Shown here: in pieces, positions 6,234-12,613 of the stretch
Layout: the number at the start of each line of letters is the position of its first letter
Numbering within the stretch: the stretch's first letter is position 1
From: DASYAE01 sp036501535
GTDB lineage: Bacteria > Actinomycetota > Actinomycetes > Streptomycetales > Catenulisporaceae
Length of the DNA: 27,197 nucleotides
NCBI GenBank assembly: GCA_036501535.1
Contig: DASYAE010000028.1
Coordinates: 1 to 27,197, forward strand
Direction of reading: 5' to 3'
Notes under the pieces: generated by a model
Databases searched by the model: none
What the model saw: the letters and a program-made list of their open reading frames with translations, nothing else
What the model was told of the DNA's origin: nothing
Position numbers and translations under genes: made by a program

Positions 6234-8253
6234 CCACCCGCTCGTTGCCCCCGTCGACCGGCACCTGGGCGCCGGTGGTGGCGTCGAAGTCGGCGGAGCA
6301 GAGCGCTGCCACGGCCCGCGCGACGGTGTCGCTGTCGATGTCGCGCGACAGCAGGTTGCGACGCCGGTACTGCTCTGCGGTCAGGCCGTAGCGCCGGGCG
6401 CGCTCCTCGATCAGCTCGGCGCTCCACAGCCCGGTGTCGAACACCGCGTCGGGGTGCACCGTGTTGACCCGGATCCCGTCCGCGGCCCACTCCAGCGCCG
6501 CGACCCGGGCCAGCTGGGTGGCCGCCGCCTTCGAGGCCGAATACGCCGCGGCGCCCGGCCCGGGGGCCGGCACGTTCTTCGAGCCGATCAGCACGACCCG
6601 GGCGCCGCGCGGCGCCCGCGCCAGCGCCGGATGCGCGGCGGCGAACAGGCGCGGCAGCGAGTCCAGGTTGACGGCCATCACCGTACGCCAGTCCGCAGGG
6701 TCCCCAGCGGCCACCGGCGCGCTCGGGCCGAAGATCCCGGCCGCGGCCACCAGCATGTCCAGCCCGCCGAACCGGTCCACGGCCCGGCGCACCGCGTCCT
6801 GCGCCGCGTCAGCGTCGGTGAGGTCGGCGCGGATGCCGAGGAAGTCCTGGCCGTCCGCCGCGTCTGAGCCTTCTGCCTTGTCCACCCCGACCACAGCCGC
6901 GCCTCGGCTGCGCAGGGCCCGCACACAGGCGCGGCCGATCCCGGACGCCGTGCCGGTGACCAGCGCCACCTCGCCGCGGAACTCCGCCGGACGGCCGGCC
7001 CGGGCCAGCTTTGCCTGCTCCAGCTCCCAGTATTCGACCGCGAAGATGTCCGCCTCCAGGGCGGGCCGGTAGCCGCCGAGCGCTTCGGCCTGCGCGATGA
7101 TGCGCAGCGTGTGCTCGTAGATCTCGACGGCCGAATCAGCGTCCTTTGCCGTGGGGCCGGCGCCGAGAAGGCCGAGTTCGGGATCGACCACGACCCGCGG
7201 AGCCGGGTCGAGCGGCCGCAACGGCTTGTTGCTGTGCTCATCCGAGCTGTGCTGGTCGAAGTAGCGCCGGTACGCCTCGGCGTAGGCCTCGACGTCGCGG
7301 CCGATCATCGGGACCCGCTTGGTGCGGATGACGTGGTCCGGCGTGGCCGGACCGCGCTGGAGCGCCGCGGGATCCAGGTCGCCGCGAAGGAGCGCCCCGG
7401 CGAGCGGCCCGCGGCGCGAGGTGAGGATCATCGGGCGCCCCGCGGCATTCGAGATCTCCTGCCGTAGCGCGATCAGGTCGTGCAGCGGCACCGGCTCCGG
7501 CTCCGGCACCGTCGCGGGCACCGACGCCGAGTCCGCATCTGCTGCAACCTGATCCGGCCCGCTGCCGCCGCCGTGCGCAGCGAGGTAGTCCTCTGCGTCG
7601 CTCACCAGCGCGATCATCCGCCGGTACGCCTCGCGCCCGGTCTCGCCGAAGGTGAAGATCCCGTGCCGGATCAGGATCACGCCTTCCGAGTGCGCGCCGA
7701 GCTGCGACGGCAGCCGGGTCGCGCAGTACCGGGCCAGGTCGAAGCCCGGCATCAGGTAGGGCACGCTCGCAGCACGCTTACCGTAGAGCTCTGCGACAAG
7801 TCGCTCGCCGTCCGGCGTGTCGGTCAGCGCGAGCACCGCATCGGCGTGGGTGTGCAGCACGACGCGGTACGGAAGCAGGGCGTGCAGCAGCGTCTCGACC
7901 GAAGGGTCCGGCGCCCCGGGCACCAGGCAGGCGCAGCGCAGCTCGTGCATCATCTGCGCGTCGGACAGTTCGTCCAGCTCCAGCAGCGCGAGCAGCCGAT
8001 CGCGGCGCAGCGGTGCGAAGCCGTCGGCCTCGATCCCGGCGAGGTCCCACCCGCTGCCCTTCACGTGCAGCACCTCGATCGGCGCGCCGGACAGGTCGGT
8101 GCCCGGGGACTTCACCGAGGAGTTGCCGCCGCCGCAGAGCACCAGGCCGCTCTGCGCCCCGAGCAGCCGCGAGGCGTAGATGCACTCGCCGAGTCCGGAC
8201 GGATGGGCTTCGGCGAGGGCTGACGCCGCCGTCTCGTCCCAGAGGTCTTCCAT
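6229..8253 (-). CDS. Bifunctional class II aldolase / short-chain dehydrogenase
   Basis: This 674-residue fusion has a class II aldolase domain at about 20-225. It shows GGGNSSVK (41-48), KGSGWDL (65-71), catalytic-type E120 in PSVETLLHALL, and zinc-ligand histidines H134 and H136 (VVLHTHAD) and H197 (IRHGIFTFG). A short-chain dehydrogenase domain at about 427-674 has TGTASGIG (433-440), AAAG in place of NAG, S558, Y571 and K575 (YSASK). The family (RhaD/YuxG type) splits a ketose 1-phosphate into dihydroxyacetone phosphate and an aldehyde, and the second domain oxidises or reduces the product. Here it follows mtnA by 16 bases, so the likely substrate is 5-deoxyribulose 1-phosphate or methylthioribulose 1-phosphate instead of rhamnulose 1-phosphate. 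That assignment is inference. The start ATG has AGGAG five bases upstream. Confidence 0.88.
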   Translation of the reverse strand: MEDLWDETAASALAEAHPSGLGECIYASRLLGAQSGLVLCGGGNSSVKSPGTDLSGAPIEVLHVKGSGWDLAGIEADGFAPLRRDRLLALLELDELSDAQMMHELRCACLVPGAPDPSVETLLHALLPYRVVLHTHADAVLALTDTPDGERLVAELYGKRAASVPYLMPGFDLARYCATRLPSQLGAHSEGVILIRHGIFTFGETGREAYRRMIALVSDAEDYLAAHGGGSGPDQVAADADSASVPATVPEPEPVPLHDLIALRQEISNAAGRPMILTSRRGPLAGALLRGDLDPAALQRGPATPDHVIRTKRVPMIGRDVEAYAEAYRRYFDQHSSDEHSNKPLRPLDPAPRVVVDPELGLLGAGPTAKDADSAVEIYEHTLRIIAQAEALGGYRPALEADIFAVEYWELEQAKLARAGRPAEFRGEVALVTGTASGIGRACVRALRSRGAAVVGVDKAEGSDAADGQDFLGIRADLTDADAAQDAVRRAVDRFGGLDMLVAAAGIFGPSAPVAAGDPADWRTVMAVNLDSLPRLFAAAHPALARAPRGARVVLIGSKNVPAPGPGAAAYSASKAAATQLARVAALEWAADGIRVNTVHPDAVFDTGLWSAELIEERARRYGLTAEQYRRRNLLSRDIDSDTVARAVAALCSADFDATTGAQVPVDGGNERVV

Positions 8254-8269
8254 GGCGGCTCCTGTTCGA

Positions 8270-9274
8270 TCACAAGGCCCGGTCGTCCACGGTGCGTCCG
8301 GCGACCATGACCCGCTTCTCGGTGACGACCGCGGAAACCAGGTCCGCCGGCGTGACGTCGAACGCCGGGTTGTACACGGCCGCTCCGTCCGGGGCGATCT
8401 GCTGCCCGCGGATGTGCGTGACCTCTTCGGCGGCGCGCTCCTCGATCCGGATCTGCCCGCCGTCGGCCGTCTCCGGGTCGAGGGTCGACTCCGGCGCGAC
8501 GACCACGAACGGAATCCCGGCGTGGCGGGCGGCCAGGGCCAGCGCGAAGGTCCCGATCTTGTTCGCCACGTCCCCGTTGGCGGCGATCCGGTCCGCCCCG
8601 ACCACGACGCAGTCCGTCATTCCCGCCGCGATCGCCGCCGGGCCCGCGGCGTCCACGCAGATCCGGTAGGGGATGCCGGCCTCGCCCAGCTCCCAGGCGG
8701 TCAGCCGGGCGCCCTGCAGCAGCGGTCTGGTCTCGTCGACCAGGACCTCGCCGACCACGCCGCGCGCGGCCAGCTCGTGCACCGCGCCGAGCCCGGTGCC
8801 CCAGGCCACCGCGGCCAGATGGCCCGCGTTGCAGTGGGTGTGCAGCCGCAGCGGCCGGTGGTCGCAGAGCTCGAGGATGTGGTCGGCGGCCCGCCGGCTC
8901 GCCGCCCGGCTGCTCTGCTCGTCCTCGTCGAGCACCCGCAGCGCGCAGGCGAGCACCTTCTCGGGGCCGTCGTCCAGCCGGGAGAGGGCCAAGTCGACGC
9001 CCCACGCGAGATTGACCGCGGTCGGGCGCGCAGCGGCGAGCCGCGCGGCATCGGCCCGGACGGACGCCGCATCGGCCCCGGGGCGCCGGGCCGCGAGCGC
9101 GACGCCGAGCGCGCCGGCCGCGCCGAGAGCCGGTGCGCCGCGGATCACCAGGGTGCGGATCGCCTCGATCAGGCCGTCCACGTCATCGAGCACCACCAGG
9201 CGGTATTTCGCGGGCAACGCGCTCTGGTCGATGGCCGTGATCGCGCCGTCGGCCCAGTCGATGGTCCTGTCCAC
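8270..9274 (-). CDS. mtnA: S-methyl-5-thioribose-1-phosphate isomerase (MtnA family)
   Basis: The protein has 334 residues, the usual length of MtnA. Visible family motifs are RGAPALGAAGALG (45-57), NLAWGVDLA (88-96), THCNAGHLA with the catalytic cysteine C148, VDETRPLLQGARLTAWEL (179-196) and GADRIAANGDVANKIGT with the catalytic aspartate D228. The enzyme isomerises methylthioribose 1-phosphate (or 5-deoxyribose 1-phosphate) to the ribulose form. The start is GTG 9274 with GGAAGGA eight bases upstream. It is the first gene of a two-gene operon with the aldolase/dehydrogenase. No kinase (MtnK) or the later MtnB/C/D enzymes lie in the window, which favours the short route ending at an aldolase. 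The aIF2B-related ribose-1,5-bisphosphate isomerases share the fold, but the motifs fit MtnA better. Confidence 0.93.
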   Translation of the reverse strand: MDRTIDWADGAITAIDQSALPAKYRLVVLDDVDGLIEAIRTLVIRGAPALGAAGALGVALAARRPGADAASVRADAARLAAARPTAVNLAWGVDLALSRLDDGPEKVLACALRVLDEDEQSSRAASRRAADHILELCDHRPLRLHTHCNAGHLAAVAWGTGLGAVHELAARGVVGEVLVDETRPLLQGARLTAWELGEAGIPYRICVDAAGPAAIAAGMTDCVVVGADRIAANGDVANKIGTFALALAARHAGIPFVVVAPESTLDPETADGGQIRIEERAAEEVTHIRGQQIAPDGAAVYNPAFDVTPADLVSAVVTEKRVMVAGRTVDDRAL

Positions 9275-9464
9275 AGGATCGGTCCTTCCCTAGGGCCGCC
9301 GCCCGAACCGGCCGTAACGCCACTACAAAGGCCAAATCGATGATATCAGGCTGCTAAACAGCGGGTCCGGTGCCCGAACGGTCAGTTTTCGAGAAGCCGT
9401 CGCCGCGGCGGCCTCCTAGCATGGAAGTCGTTGCCACCGAGACCCGCTGGAAGGAGAATCCGTC

Positions 9465-9935
9465 GTGACGGAGACGCGGAAGGCCGCCAAGCGCACCACA
9501 GGTGAGTCCTATGCCGGATTCAGCGACGAGGAACGCGCCGCGATGAAGGACCACGCCCAGGAGCTGAAGAGGACCGCGCGCCGCGGCTCGAAGGCGAGCG
9601 AGCAGGACGGCGACCGCGACGTGCTCGCGAAGATCGCCGAGATGGCGGAGCCGGACCGGGTGATGGCCGAGCGGGTCCACGCCATCGTCGGTGCCAGCGC
9701 GCCCGCTCTAGTGCCGCGGCTCTGGTACGGGATGCCCGCGTACGCCAGGAACGGCGACGTCGTGTGCTTCTTCCAGAGCGCGGCGAAGTTCAAGTCGAGG
9801 TATGCGACGCTCGGCTTCGGCGACAAGGCGAGGCTCGACGACGGCTCGATGTGGCCGGTCTACTACGCACTGGCCGAGCTGACCGCCGAGACCGAGGCGC
9901 AGATCGGCGCGCTGGTGAAGAGAGCAGCGGGCTGA
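9465..9935 (+). CDS. DUF1801 / YdhG-like small protein
   Basis: This 156-residue protein has a charged Lys/Arg/Glu-rich N-terminal third (RAAMKDHAQELKRTARRGSK). A DUF1801-type domain follows, with APALVPRLWYGMPAYARNGD, FFQSAAKFKSRYATLGFGD and LDDGSMWPVYYALAELT. Some members are called iron chaperones or frataxin-like from fold similarity, and a solid function is not known. The start is GTG 9465 after a good AAGGAG site. It diverges from mtnA and is not obviously linked to it. Confidence 0.85.
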   Translation: MTETRKAAKRTTGESYAGFSDEERAAMKDHAQELKRTARRGSKASEQDGDRDVLAKIAEMAEPDRVMAERVHAIVGASAPALVPRLWYGMPAYARNGDVVCFFQSAAKFKSRYATLGFGDKARLDDGSMWPVYYALAELTAETEAQIGALVKRAAG

Positions 9936-9945
9936 GGACCGCGCC

Positions 9946-10007
9946 GCCGGCCGACTCGAGCCGGCGAGAAGGACCCTGACGCCCACCCGACCCGCGTCGC
10001 CGGGTGG
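9946..10007 (+). terminator. Two hairpins after the DUF1801 gene
   Basis: GCCGGC at 9946-9951 pairs with GCCGGC at 9960-9965. CCACCCG at 9983-9989 pairs with CGGGTGG at 10001-10007. Both lie just after the stop codon at 9935 and before the glycosidase promoter region. Neither has a T tract, so either could be a rho-independent terminator of the GC-rich type. Confidence 0.4.
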
Positions 10008-10062
10008 ACGGACCTGGACCCCCTTGACCTCCGCGGCATCGCCGGGTACGAGTAAACGGTGC

Positions 10063-10080
10063 GCTGACAACGTTGTCAGC
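10063..10080. promoter_or_regulatory. LacI-family operator ahead of the glycosidase gene
   Basis: GCTGACAACGTTGTCAGC is a perfect 18-bp palindrome with a central CG, the shape of LacI/GalR-family operators in actinobacteria. It lies 35 bases before the glycosidase start codon. No LacI gene is in the window, so the regulator must be encoded elsewhere. It suggests that the glycosidase is induced by a sugar. Confidence 0.75.
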
Positions 10081-10115
10081 ACCCGTCGGCCCCCGGGCCA
10101 CAGGAGGCGAGAACC

Positions 10116-11495
10116 ATGACGCAACGGCTCGGCATCGACCGCCGCACGCTCCTGAGCGGTACCGCGGCCGCCGCGGTCGTCACCGCCGCCGGAACCGGCC
10201 CGGCGAGCGCGAGCACCACCGCCGCCACTACCGGCACCTCCACCGCCGCAACGCCGTCGCCCTCGTCGGCCGGCCACGGCGACCGGCGCGTGCGCCTGGG
10301 CTTGAACTACACGCCAAGCCGCAGCTGGTGGTATTCCTGGTCTGATTGGGACACGCCCTCGATCGAAGCGGACCTGGCCGACATCCAGGCGCTGGGCATG
10401 GACCACATCCGCATTATGGGGATCTGGCCCCAGCTGCAGCCGAACGCGACCCACGTCGACGGGGAGATGGTCGACCGGACCCGGCAGCTGCTCGACCTCG
10501 CCGGCGCGCACGGGCTCGAGGTCGAGGTGACCGTCCTGGACGGCGCGGTCAGCGGGTTCCTGTTCGTCCCGCCGTGGCTGATCAACAACGGCAACGGCCA
10601 GGTGACGAACCTCTTCACCGACCCGGACGCGATCGCCGCCCAGCAGCGCCTGTTCGCCGCGCTCGGCGCCGGGCTGGGCAAGCATCCGAGCCTGCTCGGC
10701 TTCGACCTGTCCAACGAGATCTACTGGTTCGCCCAGCCGTTCGGCATCGACGTCGCCCCCGCGGTCGGCGACGTGTGGCTGCGCACGATGTTCGACGCGG
10801 CCGGGCAGGCGGCGCCCGGCCGGCTGAACGTCGCAGGCATCGACCACTATCCCTGGCTCAACGACGACTACTTCAGCCGGGACGCGCTGGGCACCACCGG
10901 GACGCTCAGCGCGAATCACACCTGGGCCGGCTGGGCGGACGTCTTCAGCACCTACGGCGCGATGTCCACGCCGTCGCTGCACTACTCGGAGTACTTCATC
11001 GAGCTGATCAAGGCGTTCCACACCGACCTGAGCCGCCAGGTGTGGATCGAGGAGACCGGCGTGTCGAAGGTGTGGATGGACCCCTCGCTCATCCCGTCGT
11101 GGACCGAGCAGTCGATCCGGAACATGGCCAGCTGCGAGGACTTCTGGGGCGTGACCTGGTGGTGCTCGCACGAGGTGAACCCGGCGTTCACCGGGTTCAA
11201 CCCGCTCGAGTACGACCTGGGCGTCTACACCAACGACCGCAAGCTGAAACCGATCGGCGCCACGATCGCGAGCCTGGCGCGCGAGTACGACCAGCACCCG
11301 CCGCAGCCGCTGCACCGCGACACCGCGCTCGTGCTGCCCGACGGCCTCGTGCCGTGGACGCCGTTCTTCGAGCCCTACATGAAGCTGATCGACCAGGGCG
11401 TGCGGCCCGCCGTGGTCAAGGCCAGCCGCAGCAGCGACAAGGCCTACCTCGACGCCCGCGGCATCGACCGGCTCATCCAGCTCGACCAAGTGTGA
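10116..11495 (+). CDS. Tat-exported glycoside hydrolase, GH5-like
   Basis: This 459-residue protein begins with a twin-arginine signal (DRRTLLSGTAAAAVVTAAG, cleavage probably near ASAS at about 30-33). A Ser/Thr/Ala-rich linker follows to about residue 55. The catalytic domain has the GH-A clan pattern. SWWYSWSDWDTPSIEADLAD and MDHIRIMGIWPQLQPN come early, the acid/base glutamate is E201 in GFDLSNEIYW, and the likely nucleophile is E313 in VWIEETG. The family hydrolyses beta-mannans, beta-glucans or related polysaccharides outside the cell. The exact substrate cannot be told from these motifs. GGAGG stands before the ATG. The upstream LacI operator supports sugar-dependent control. It appears to be a single-gene unit, with a hairpin behind it. 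Confidence 0.85.
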   Translation: MTQRLGIDRRTLLSGTAAAAVVTAAGTGPASASTTAATTGTSTAATPSPSSAGHGDRRVRLGLNYTPSRSWWYSWSDWDTPSIEADLADIQALGMDHIRIMGIWPQLQPNATHVDGEMVDRTRQLLDLAGAHGLEVEVTVLDGAVSGFLFVPPWLINNGNGQVTNLFTDPDAIAAQQRLFAALGAGLGKHPSLLGFDLSNEIYWFAQPFGIDVAPAVGDVWLRTMFDAAGQAAPGRLNVAGIDHYPWLNDDYFSRDALGTTGTLSANHTWAGWADVFSTYGAMSTPSLHYSEYFIELIKAFHTDLSRQVWIEETGVSKVWMDPSLIPSWTEQSIRNMASCEDFWGVTWWCSHEVNPAFTGFNPLEYDLGVYTNDRKLKPIGATIASLAREYDQHPPQPLHRDTALVLPDGLVPWTPFFEPYMKLIDQGVRPAVVKASRSSDKAYLDARGIDRLIQLDQV

Positions 11496-11505
11496 CCCCT
11501 GCGAC

Positions 11506-11523
11506 CGCTCCGGCCATGGAGCG
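11506..11523 (+). terminator. Hairpin after the glycosidase gene
   Basis: CGCTCC (11506-11511) pairs with GGAGCG (11518-11523) around a six-base loop, eight bases after the last base of the glycosidase stop codon. A T-rich stretch (ACTTTATTC) follows about six bases on. Confidence 0.45.
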
Positions 11524-11588
11524 CCGCGACTTTATTCAGACTCAAGGTTTTCAGCCGCCTCGAATAGCGGTCTGCTTCGCCGTGCCCG

Positions 11589-11654
11589 GGGGTATGAACC
11601 TGCTGTCATAGGGGTTATAAGCAGGGGTATAAACATCATACTAGGGGTTGTTGC
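11589..11654 (+). promoter_or_regulatory. Array of four GGGGT(A/T)-type direct repeats
   Basis: GGGGTATGAAC (11589), GGGGTTATAAG (11611), GGGGTATAAAC (11624) and GGGGTTGTTGC (11644) lie in one strand orientation. Copies 1, 2 and 4 start 22 and 33 bases apart, both multiples of 11, as in SARP or other tandem-binding activator sites. TATAAA (11629-11634) and CATACT (11637-11642) are possible -10 boxes inside the array. The array is the natural control region of the operon that starts downstream. Confidence 0.4.
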
Positions 11655-11676
11655 CGCTCGCTGCAGGGTCGCGCGC

Positions 11677-11826
11677 ATGGCATTCTCAGCATACGAGCGC
11701 AAATCGCTTCGGGGCGATGCCGCTCGGTTTGCCGGTCGATTCCCGGCCACGTTTCCGGGAGTCACCAGTCGCAACGCCACGCCGTTTCTGAACCAGGCGA
11801 TCCAGCAGGTCGACATGGAGGAATAA
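11677..11826 (+). CDS. Possible 49-residue peptide gene upstream of the operon
   Basis: ATG 11677 to TAA 11824-11826 gives a peptide that begins MAFSAYERKSLRGDAARFAG, passes through FPATFPGVTSRNATPF and ends NQAIQQVDMEE. AGGG lies eight bases before the ATG. The charged N-terminal half followed by a polar and aromatic core would suit a leader/core peptide, and it sits in the same orientation just ahead of a biosynthetic-looking operon. Against this, third-position GC is well below that of the flanking genes, the ribosome site is modest, and none of the downstream enzymes is a recognised RiPP maturase. It could equally be chance within a leader. Confidence 0.33.
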   Translation: MAFSAYERKSLRGDAARFAGRFPATFPGVTSRNATPFLNQAIQQVDMEE

Positions 11827-12030
11827 ACCACAGCTGAGCCGTCATGAGAACGGTTCACGGAAATTCGCGACCGCCGAAGTGGCGGTACTCCCTGACTGGC
11901 CGGTGGCATGGGTCACCGGAACTCGTCGCACCCCGATGAAAAGCCTCGACGTGATGCAGTCACGCATTCCACGAAAGCAGGGGGCTCGATCCGCGGGTCA
12001 ATCACTCGCGCCGAAAAACTAGGAGGAACA

Positions 12031-12612
12031 ATGTCTCTCCCGCCGTCAACGAGGGATCCCTGGGTGGACGTCACCAGCGTGCGCGGCTTCCGGTGCGACG
12101 AACTGGTGTCCGCCCTGCAGAAGTACATCCGCCGGGCCAACCTGGAGGAGGCGCTGCTCGTCGCCCGAGAGATGTACGAGACCAGCCCGCAGCTGGAAGG
12201 GCACCTGTGGGACCGGCTGATGGTGATCTCGGCGTCCGACTGCAACGACGGGACGTTTCAGCAGACGATGATCGTCGAGTCCCTGCACCGCGTCGGCATG
12301 CGCATGCAGCGGGGCACCGGCGAGCGCTGGCTCTTCCTGGTCCAGGCGGTGCGCTACCTGGTCTCGCTGCCCAAGGACATGACCACCGACGAGATCTGCA
12401 TGTGGTCGCGGCACACGATGAACAACGACCTGCGCGGGCCGGTCATCCCGGACTACGCGATCGACATCCACACCGAGGCGGGCCGCAAGATCGGCCGCGG
12501 GGTGGCCCACTTCCTCGATGAGGGCACTGTCATCGCCAACCGGTACCCGGGCGCCGATCCGACCTTCGGCGAGCGGGTCCGGGAGATCGTGGCCCGAGGC
12601 GAGTGGGGGTAA
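12031..12612 (+). CDS. Stand-alone RarA/MgsA C-terminal-like protein
   Basis: This 193-residue protein aligns by eye with the C-terminal helical part of RarA/MgsA-type clamp-loader-like ATPases and with their stand-alone relatives. The matching blocks are SALQKYIRRANLEEALLVAR, then LWDRLMVISASDCN, FLVQAVRYLVSLPKD, and IPDYAIDIHTEAGRKIGRG followed by VAHFLDEG. There is no Walker A or B, so it is not an ATPase itself. In full-length RarA this region oligomerises and binds DNA partners. The role of the short form is unknown. ATG 12031 is fixed by a strong AGGAGGA at 12021-12027. It ends one base before the next start, so it is tied to the operon. The assignment comes from remembered family patterns and needs a profile search. 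Confidence 0.6.
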   Translation: MSLPPSTRDPWVDVTSVRGFRCDELVSALQKYIRRANLEEALLVAREMYETSPQLEGHLWDRLMVISASDCNDGTFQQTMIVESLHRVGMRMQRGTGERWLFLVQAVRYLVSLPKDMTTDEICMWSRHTMNNDLRGPVIPDYAIDIHTEAGRKIGRGVAHFLDEGTVIANRYPGADPTFGERVREIVARGEWG

Positions 12613-12613
12613 C

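Larger units (their letters stand above)
11496..12030 (+). other. Leader region of the metabolite operon, lower GC, no strong gene
   Basis: This 535-base stretch has clearly lower GC than its surroundings. In order it holds a glycosidase terminator candidate, four GGGGT repeats, a possible 49-residue peptide gene and a hairpin ACCGCC-GAAGT-GGCGGT at 11870-11886. It ends in the AGGAGGA ribosome site of the first operon gene. An in-frame extension of that gene back to ATG 11908 has atypical codon use, so I reject it in favour of ATG 12031. Confidence 0.6.

Noticed and set aside
9275..9464. SAM-type riboswitch ahead of mtnA
   Set aside because: The short region between mtnA and the DUF1801 gene shows no conserved riboswitch helices that I can recognise.
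9708..11489. 593-residue minus-strand open frame opposite the glycosidase
   Set aside because: It is antisense to a protein with a Tat signal and both catalytic glutamates, and its own translation is repetitive Arg/Val/Ala-rich sequence without motifs.
11870..11886. Hairpin ACCGCC-GAAGT-GGCGGT as an attenuator or riboswitch
   Set aside because: The stem is short, no T tract follows, and no conserved riboswitch core is visible. It is noted only as a local hairpin.
11936..12022. 28-residue open frame (MKSLDVMQSRIPRKQ...) whose stop overlaps the ribosome site of the first operon gene
   Set aside because: It has no ribosome site of its own and is short enough to occur by chance. The placement would allow coupling, but nothing else supports it.
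11908..12030. N-terminal extension of the RarA-C-like protein back to ATG 11908
   Set aside because: AGGAGGA immediately before ATG 12031 fixes the start, and the extension has non-coding composition and no family counterpart.
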